Both the position numbers and the translations under genes were made by a program. A DNA stretch of 18,732 bases from Candidatus Cloacimonadota bacterium. GTDB taxonomy: Bacteria; Muiribacteriota; UBA6191; JACPRK01. The stretch lies in NCBI GenBank assembly GCA_021772705.1, contig JAJFLN010000692.1:1-18732 (forward strand). The letters run 5' to 3'. The notes beneath the pieces are model-generated. The model was not told the DNA's origin and did no database searches. It saw only the letters and a list, made by a program, of their open reading frames with translations. Below are positions 16,901 through 18,732 of the stretch, piece by piece. Every line of letters begins with the position of its first letter. Within the stretch, counting starts at the first letter, position 1.

Positions 16901-17120
16901 GATCGGCGGCCTCCTGGAACGCCGCATCTCCTCGGACCGAACCCTGAAGCCGGGATACGATGGCCAGATCAAGGCCATCGACGCGGCCGGAACTGTTGAC
17001 GTCCCCCTGGAGCGCCCAGGCCAGGGCCGGGAACATCAGTATCCCGGCCAGGCCAGCCATAGCCATAGCCATCCACGGGCCTGCAACGCGCGGGGTTCCC
17101 CCGCTGCTTCGAAGGTTCAC
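10914..17120 (-). CDS. Giant secreted dockerin / beta-propeller / multi-PKD / FlgD-like protein
   Basis: The 2068-aa protein starts at GTG 17120, 4 bp after AGGAG. Domains: signal peptide (about 1-37); type I dockerin (38-96) with two calcium loops, DVNSSGRVDGLD and DLDGDGRVDRSD; NHL/propeller-like blades (98-410; AWLADTDNDRL, CWIVDSTPGKV, LWLANPNRNAI); eleven PKD-type domains (418-1752; IEWDFDGNG, FQYDFDGDG, YQWDQDGNG, YDYDFDGNG and others); and three FlgD-like Ig repeats (about 1760-2066; FWDGKGDGG, SWDGILDGG, LWDGKNNSG). PKD domains 4 and 5 are each split by an immune-inhibitor-A-type jelly roll (about 742-892 and 984-1142). It is probably a long calcium-stabilised surface fibre or adhesin that docks through its N-terminal dockerin. 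No catalytic motif was seen. It is the first gene of the cluster behind the promoter at 17337-17365. Confidence 0.93.
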   Translation of the reverse strand: MNLRSSGGTPRVAGPWMAMAMAGLAGILMFPALAWALQGDVNSSGRVDGLDLAIVSRLQGSVRGDAAFQEAADLDGDGRVDRSDLAILRANFARTGRDQAAWLADTDNDRLAKLSPASGRTLLTVPGIRRPTQVAVDSLRGDAWTIASTGTVVIHVSPGGQRLATLTGFGEAVDLAVNPETGRCWIVDSTPGKVHIVDRNTPDGYDVTTGSGSHQTISDLSSSVRGGAITLDGRRGLAWIGDTNGLTRILTSVPANYSLSTGTGSHLRNTLFDSQVVSTNRVDGTVFAGSNRSDPFLRVDAGNTASVLEIKGLGNVVSLAANEVDGSVWLGVESTLSSVTTTRLLHLSGDGGELFRRVVESATDLSVDPLTGDLWLANPNRNAIERYSASGVRSLDLPRFNRPTSIDVTPGDLPAGAPIVRAIISPSRAGVGEPVTFFANVIGGENRIERIEWDFDGNGSFDFSSGDTFTTTRAFQTSGIFKPILKAIDREGLAGTDYSGLVRVGRLVAQLNVDKPSNPVRSNFKFTTSVSNPQGVKLANFQYDFDGDGVFDAFNVADGDTDEISFAFSSPGAFQATVKVTDENGKTITAVREVRADAVPPGASLRTRSSGDFAPVRITATASVSPSNLPGITYQWDQDGNGTIDLDTLTRNETVFVYDTPGNFALQVHVTDASGATAIATRIIDVSAPSSEINIPPRVFLEASPSSGTAPLTVDFTGSTADPDGTITRFAYRFDSAEATRTLLLDGAETSTGGFTSEAPWARSTDSAFTGSRAWTDSPGGNYSPDSDVSLTSPSIPAAGITSFTLQFNHKYQFFSPDLGAVEVSADGGTFLQVARFPPLDNISFQSNFIAATVKFGVPQGTSNFRFRFRVVTDSSSEHDGWTLDDIRLNKDVAPDFSSTSSLATQHTYTSAGTFIPELIVTDDDGAETRFTRIVTVRADGAPTAVANATPATGSPPVTIQLSATGSSALSGSLTRYRWYFDKGFFLDDMESGTSKWTAQSPWAITTEAANSGTFSWTDSPGGNYEGGVDVSLVSDPFDIPPRPARSYLSFWQRYDTESCCDEATVEISTDGGITFGPLRQSSGALAQFKGTQLDFAPEELPLDAFAGLSGVRIRFRLTPDSNINRDGWYIDDVRIATRSPTDVAPDFDSATTGSTSVSYTVPAIYRPVLRVTSSGGDGDDSVAVTAGGFDAGSGTGRGSAPTVTLSSLRSSVAVLPAEVKFTANTTPGSDPIDRYEWDFDANGLVDAVTRTSNKITAFYTEPGLTTATVQVFDILGRSSPLASRSFTLSPRSPAVQIRATPVSGRIPMNVTLTPSISSDAPVTSFTWFFETLSRPDFSGSGVPVTTQYTYDTSGNFGARLTVIDAFGKSGTNSVSIQARSSTVVNVALASSITIGIPPVEATFTPTPLPSTSNGQPIVRYDYDFDGNGVVDRSVTTSEPQKHLFTRGGDFESRVTVFEPGGQSGSATVRIRIGQPPTALPRAFPLSGPAPLLVRFEALGSDPDGSIQIYDFDFLGRGFFGQNETSTFNTIRHLTRTRVAKPVEYIYSVPGTYDALMRVTDDDGFTDSKTIRIVVGPPDLATLLASPRSGPVPLRSRLTAGLDGGLRASRYDFDLDGNGTFEVTTSSNHVDLTLSSAGLVRPRVRITSTSGESVTTSTEVRALAVDAPSVEIQVDPGAGSAALPVELSAQIKSRFAPQQFQWDFEGNGSFDSTSTTTADQIHVYSEPGLFMPTLRVTDISGKVGEDRKAIQVGLGIASERSSDQFDPAEGERIGIRSILSASARVTLRIVNQDRQTVRTLVNAVTRPAGRYEDFWDGKGDGGSILPGGVYLYVFDLVSGGLTASHDLSGDAIAEPRRETPNYELVFDPLRNKFLTARYTLPRAGEVTVYIVTFDGSAREVVRTVLLREPQSSGSYVVSWDGILDGGDIAAGVRENGSAAGYLMPVFISDLPPNALILAGRPLITDLSVTPQIFSPLNPYQASDVQAVTVIYRISKAATVSATIRNEAGDVIRTLSTGQQSRGENQLLWDGKNNSGELSHRGAYRLELQAVDSGGLRSPRQTAVVRVLY
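16833..17009 (-). other. Type I dockerin domain (coding segment)
   Basis: Residues 38-96 of the 2068-aa protein. Loop 1 has Asp40, Asn42, Ser44, Asp48 and Asp51; loop 2 has Asp73, Asp75, Asp77, Asp81 and Asp84. These fit calcium positions 1, 3, 5, 9 and 12 of dockerin repeats. Residues at positions 10-11, often tied to cohesin specificity, are Gly-Leu and Arg-Ser. The domain directly follows the signal peptide, whereas many dockerins are C-terminal. Confidence 0.88.
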
Positions 17121-17124
17121 GATA

Positions 17125-17129
17125 CTCCT
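17125..17129 (-). promoter_or_regulatory. Ribosome binding site AGGAG
   Basis: AGGAG lies 4 bases before the GTG at 17120 and supports GTG as the initiation codon of the 2068-aa protein. Confidence 0.8.
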
Positions 17130-17166
17130 AACCTAGTCCGGGAATGACTGCGAGCCGGGATTACAC

Positions 17167-17184
17167 GAAGTGCGTTGGCACTTC
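17167..17184. repeat. Leader hairpin GAAGTGC-GTTG-GCACTTC
   Basis: A perfect 7-bp stem with a 4-base loop lies 47-64 bases upstream of the GTG at 17120, inside the predicted leader. No T-run follows in the transcribed direction, so it is not a simple terminator. It may influence mRNA stability or bind a regulator. Confidence 0.6.
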
Positions 17185-17226
17185 AAGTCCAGTCTGAAAC
17201 GATACGACTAGTTCCCGTCCGGAAAC

Positions 17227-17311
17227 CCGTTCGCCCCGACCCTTCGGCAAGCTCAGGAGAGGGGCCTCTGCCGCTCCAATCACTGGCCCTCGACAGGCTC
17301 GGGCCGAACGG
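17227..17311. repeat. 85-bp imperfect inverted repeat, REP-like
   Basis: Outer arms 17227-17243 and 17295-17311 match as inverted repeats at 15 of 17 bases, beginning with CCGTTCG and ending with CGAACGG. Inside are two related direct segments, CCTTCGGCAAGCTCAGG (17241-17257) and CCCTCGACAGGCTCGGG (about 17287-17303). From memory this resembles a widespread short palindromic repeat type with a CTTCGACAAGCTCAGGGCGAACGG-like core; that link is not verified. It would be transcribed into the leader of the cluster mRNA. Confidence 0.7.
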
Positions 17312-17318
17312 ATTGGGA

Positions 17319-17334
17319 GTTTTCGGACGAAAAC
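17319..17334. promoter_or_regulatory. Palindrome at the predicted transcription start
   Basis: GTTTTCG-GA-CGAAAAC is a perfect inverted repeat with 7-bp arms. It begins 3 bp downstream of the -10 element and spans the expected start site near 17330, so a protein bound here would block initiation. It is a candidate operator. Confidence 0.5.
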
Positions 17335-17336
17335 CA

Positions 17337-17365
17337 ACTATACAAATGTATAAGGGGAGGGCCAA
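17337..17365 (-). promoter_or_regulatory. Sigma70-like promoter of the five-gene cluster
   Basis: Reading the minus strand, TTGGCC (17365-17360) and TATAGT (17342-17337) are separated by exactly 17 bases. They match the -35 and -10 consensus at 4 of 6 and 5 of 6 positions. The predicted start near 17330 gives a leader of about 210 bases. It lies 28 bp beyond the stop of the TPR-like gene. Confidence 0.6.
17339..17352. promoter_or_regulatory. Palindrome overlapping the -10 element and spacer
   Basis: TATACA-AA-TGTATA is a perfect inverted repeat with 6-bp arms and a 2-base centre. It covers the -10 end of the promoter spacer and four bases of the -10 element. The site is AT-rich in a GC-rich setting, as common for repressor operators. 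The regulator is unknown. Confidence 0.5.
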
Positions 17366-17393
17366 GATAAAAGAACTCTGTCTGAATCTGGAG

Positions 17394-18710
17394 TCACGGT
17401 TTCTCAGAGCGGGTCGGATGTTTGGTGACCAGTGTCACTGCTGACGGGTCGAGACTGAGCCGGGCCGCTCGCAATGCAATCTCACCCGAGATCCGGCTGG
17501 CGTCATGCCGGCCCAAGGCCCACTCCGCATCAGACTGGAGCAACGCAGCCTTCCAGTTCGATGGATCCAGCGCCAGGCCGCGCCTGGCTGCCTGCAGGGC
17601 ATTACGGTTCTGGCCGAGCATCAGTGATGCCTGGCCCCGGTAAACGTGACGATCCGCGGCACCGCAGTCCGGCGCATCCCCGGCGAAGCGGAGGGTCTCG
17701 ATGGCCTCGGCTTTCCTTCCCAGGGCAAGGAGAATCCTGGATTCCAGTTCCAGCGTGTCCGCCGGGTCGAAGTACCAGTCGGAGGCGAAGGCCTTCTGGG
17801 CGTTGGACAGGACCGACAGAGCTTCCTCAGAACGACCGGCTTCGTGAAGCGAAGCAGCGAGCAATACACCGGGCCAGGGCGAGGCTTCCGGGTTGTCCAG
17901 CTCCGCGATGACATGGATGTGGCGCAATGCCTCGCCGCCGATCCCTCTCAGGGCCTCCAGAAGCAGACGCCACTGTTGATGCTCCGGGAGGTTCGCCTTC
18001 GCCATCTGGGAGGCGAACCGGATAGCATCCCCTGTCTGACCCTCATCCCGGGCTATGCAGATCGCCAGGGCAAGACGCGGGTGGGTGTCACGATTGCCAT
18101 AAACGCGCCTGAGTCTGACCCCCGTCCGGGCCGGTCCCAGGTCAATGTCAGCCGGACTCAGACGTACCAGGCACTTCCGGGCCAGACTGCCGTATCCGAA
18201 GCCACGATAGAGTGTCGCTGCATACTCCACTGTATTCTGGTCCAGGGTACTGACCAGGAGGGCAGTCTCGGTGGCTTCCGGATCCGCCGCCTCCGTTTCA
18301 TCCCGGAAGAGCCACCTGGCTTGATTCGCCAGGGCCGCCCAGGTGGAGGACTCTCCGTGACTCGCTCCGAGCCGGTTCGCTACTCCATTCACGGCTTCAC
18401 TGCCTCCCGCCAGGCCGTGATAGAGCAGACTCACCGCCTCGAGCCGGATCATGTCCTCCCGGCCCGGGACCTCCTGCCGGAGCAGCTCCCCAATCTCCGG
18501 TGCCGGTCCCCAGCGGAGCATGAATCTGGCCAGTACGAGAGCAATATGGGCGTCATTGGAGGTCTCTGTCATTCGCTCCTTGACGGTCTCGATCAGGCTC
18601 GTGGAGTCCCCAAGACGGATGCTGGCTTCCATGGCGGTCAGGGGGTCGCCATGGGCAATCCTCAAGGCCGACTCTCGGGCATGGATCTGCTGGTGGAGCG
18701 TGAAAGCCAT
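17394..18710 (-). CDS. TPR-like helical-repeat protein, possibly 5'-partial
   Basis: The 438-aa reading frame is built of alpha-helical repeats with TPR spacing, clearest toward the C-terminus: LELESRILLALGRKAEAIETLRFA, YRGQASLMLGQNRNALQAARRGLALDPSNWKAALLQSDAEWALGRHDASRISGEIALR. Such proteins are protein-interaction scaffolds; the partner cannot be told. The ATG at 18710 has no well-spaced ribosome site (GGAGG is 14 bases away). The frame stays open to the window edge, so the gene may begin further right. No signal peptide is seen at this start. It runs in the same direction as the cluster but is separated from it by the promoter region, so it is probably a distinct unit. No catalytic residues were recognised. 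Confidence 0.8.
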   Translation of the reverse strand: MAFTLHQQIHARESALRIAHGDPLTAMEASIRLGDSTSLIETVKERMTETSNDAHIALVLARFMLRWGPAPEIGELLRQEVPGREDMIRLEAVSLLYHGLAGGSEAVNGVANRLGASHGESSTWAALANQARWLFRDETEAADPEATETALLVSTLDQNTVEYAATLYRGFGYGSLARKCLVRLSPADIDLGPARTGVRLRRVYGNRDTHPRLALAICIARDEGQTGDAIRFASQMAKANLPEHQQWRLLLEALRGIGGEALRHIHVIAELDNPEASPWPGVLLAASLHEAGRSEEALSVLSNAQKAFASDWYFDPADTLELESRILLALGRKAEAIETLRFAGDAPDCGAADRHVYRGQASLMLGQNRNALQAARRGLALDPSNWKAALLQSDAEWALGRHDASRISGEIALRAARLSLDPSAVTLVTKHPTRSEKP

Positions 18711-18732
18711 CAGCGGTAACTGCCCCTCCAGG

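Larger units (their letters stand above)
17121..17393. other. Intergenic regulatory region
   Basis: This 273-bp stretch lies between the TPR-like gene and the 2068-aa protein gene. It is less GC-rich than its surroundings near 17315-17375. It holds a minus-strand promoter, two short palindromes, an 85-bp imperfect inverted repeat and a small hairpin. No small gene is evident. No classical terminator for the TPR-like gene is visible. Confidence 0.75.

Noticed and set aside
17167..17311. Rho-independent terminator for the TPR-like gene
   Set aside because: Both inverted repeats lack a following T-run on the minus strand and lie beyond a good promoter for the next gene.

Overview
This is a GC-rich bacterial window in which every convincing gene lies on the minus strand, so transcription runs from right to left. 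Several products are large secreted or surface proteins with Sec-type signal peptides. The domain types seen are cohesin, dockerin, PKD, FlgD-like Ig, RHS/YD repeats and an immune-inhibitor-A-type jelly roll. This mixture is typical of environmental Gram-negative bacteria with many exported adhesive proteins, such as Poribacteria-, Latescibacteria-, Eisenbacteria-, Acidobacteria- or Planctomycetes-like lineages. The sequence does not allow a firmer placement. No rRNA, tRNA, CRISPR array or transposase was seen.

Layout in transcription order. (1) 18710-17394: a TPR-like helical-repeat protein, possibly cut by the window edge. (2) 17393-17121: an intergenic region with a good sigma70-like promoter, two tight palindromes around the -10 element, an 85-bp imperfect inverted repeat and a small hairpin in the predicted leader. 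(3) 17120-2208: a compact five-gene unit. It encodes a 2068-aa dockerin/beta-propeller/multi-PKD/FlgD-like protein, a 1567-aa secreted RHS-repeat protein, a 176-aa two-TM membrane protein, a 385-aa FlgD-like Ig protein and a 761-aa cohesin-domain protein. The junctions are TGATG, 9 bp, 14 bp and 5 bp, so co-translation is likely. (4) 2120-160: a membrane-anchored, iron-type ABC solute-binding protein, then an alpha-carbonic-anhydrase-like protein. (5) 1-120: two 60-bp tandem units, each with a 16-bp palindrome.

The most interesting idea is that the five-gene unit builds one extracellular assembly. Its first gene carries a canonical type I dockerin with two intact calcium loops, and its last gene carries a cohesin-like domain, so the two could dock. 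Between them lie a large RHS shell protein with a glycine-zipper tail and a small membrane protein placed where an immunity protein would be. This is inference from domains and gene order, not demonstrated function. Two other points stand out. The carbonic-anhydrase-like protein has lost a zinc-ligand histidine (now Arg) and the neighbouring second-shell Glu (now Ala). The 2068-aa protein has two jelly-roll domains nested inside PKD domains.
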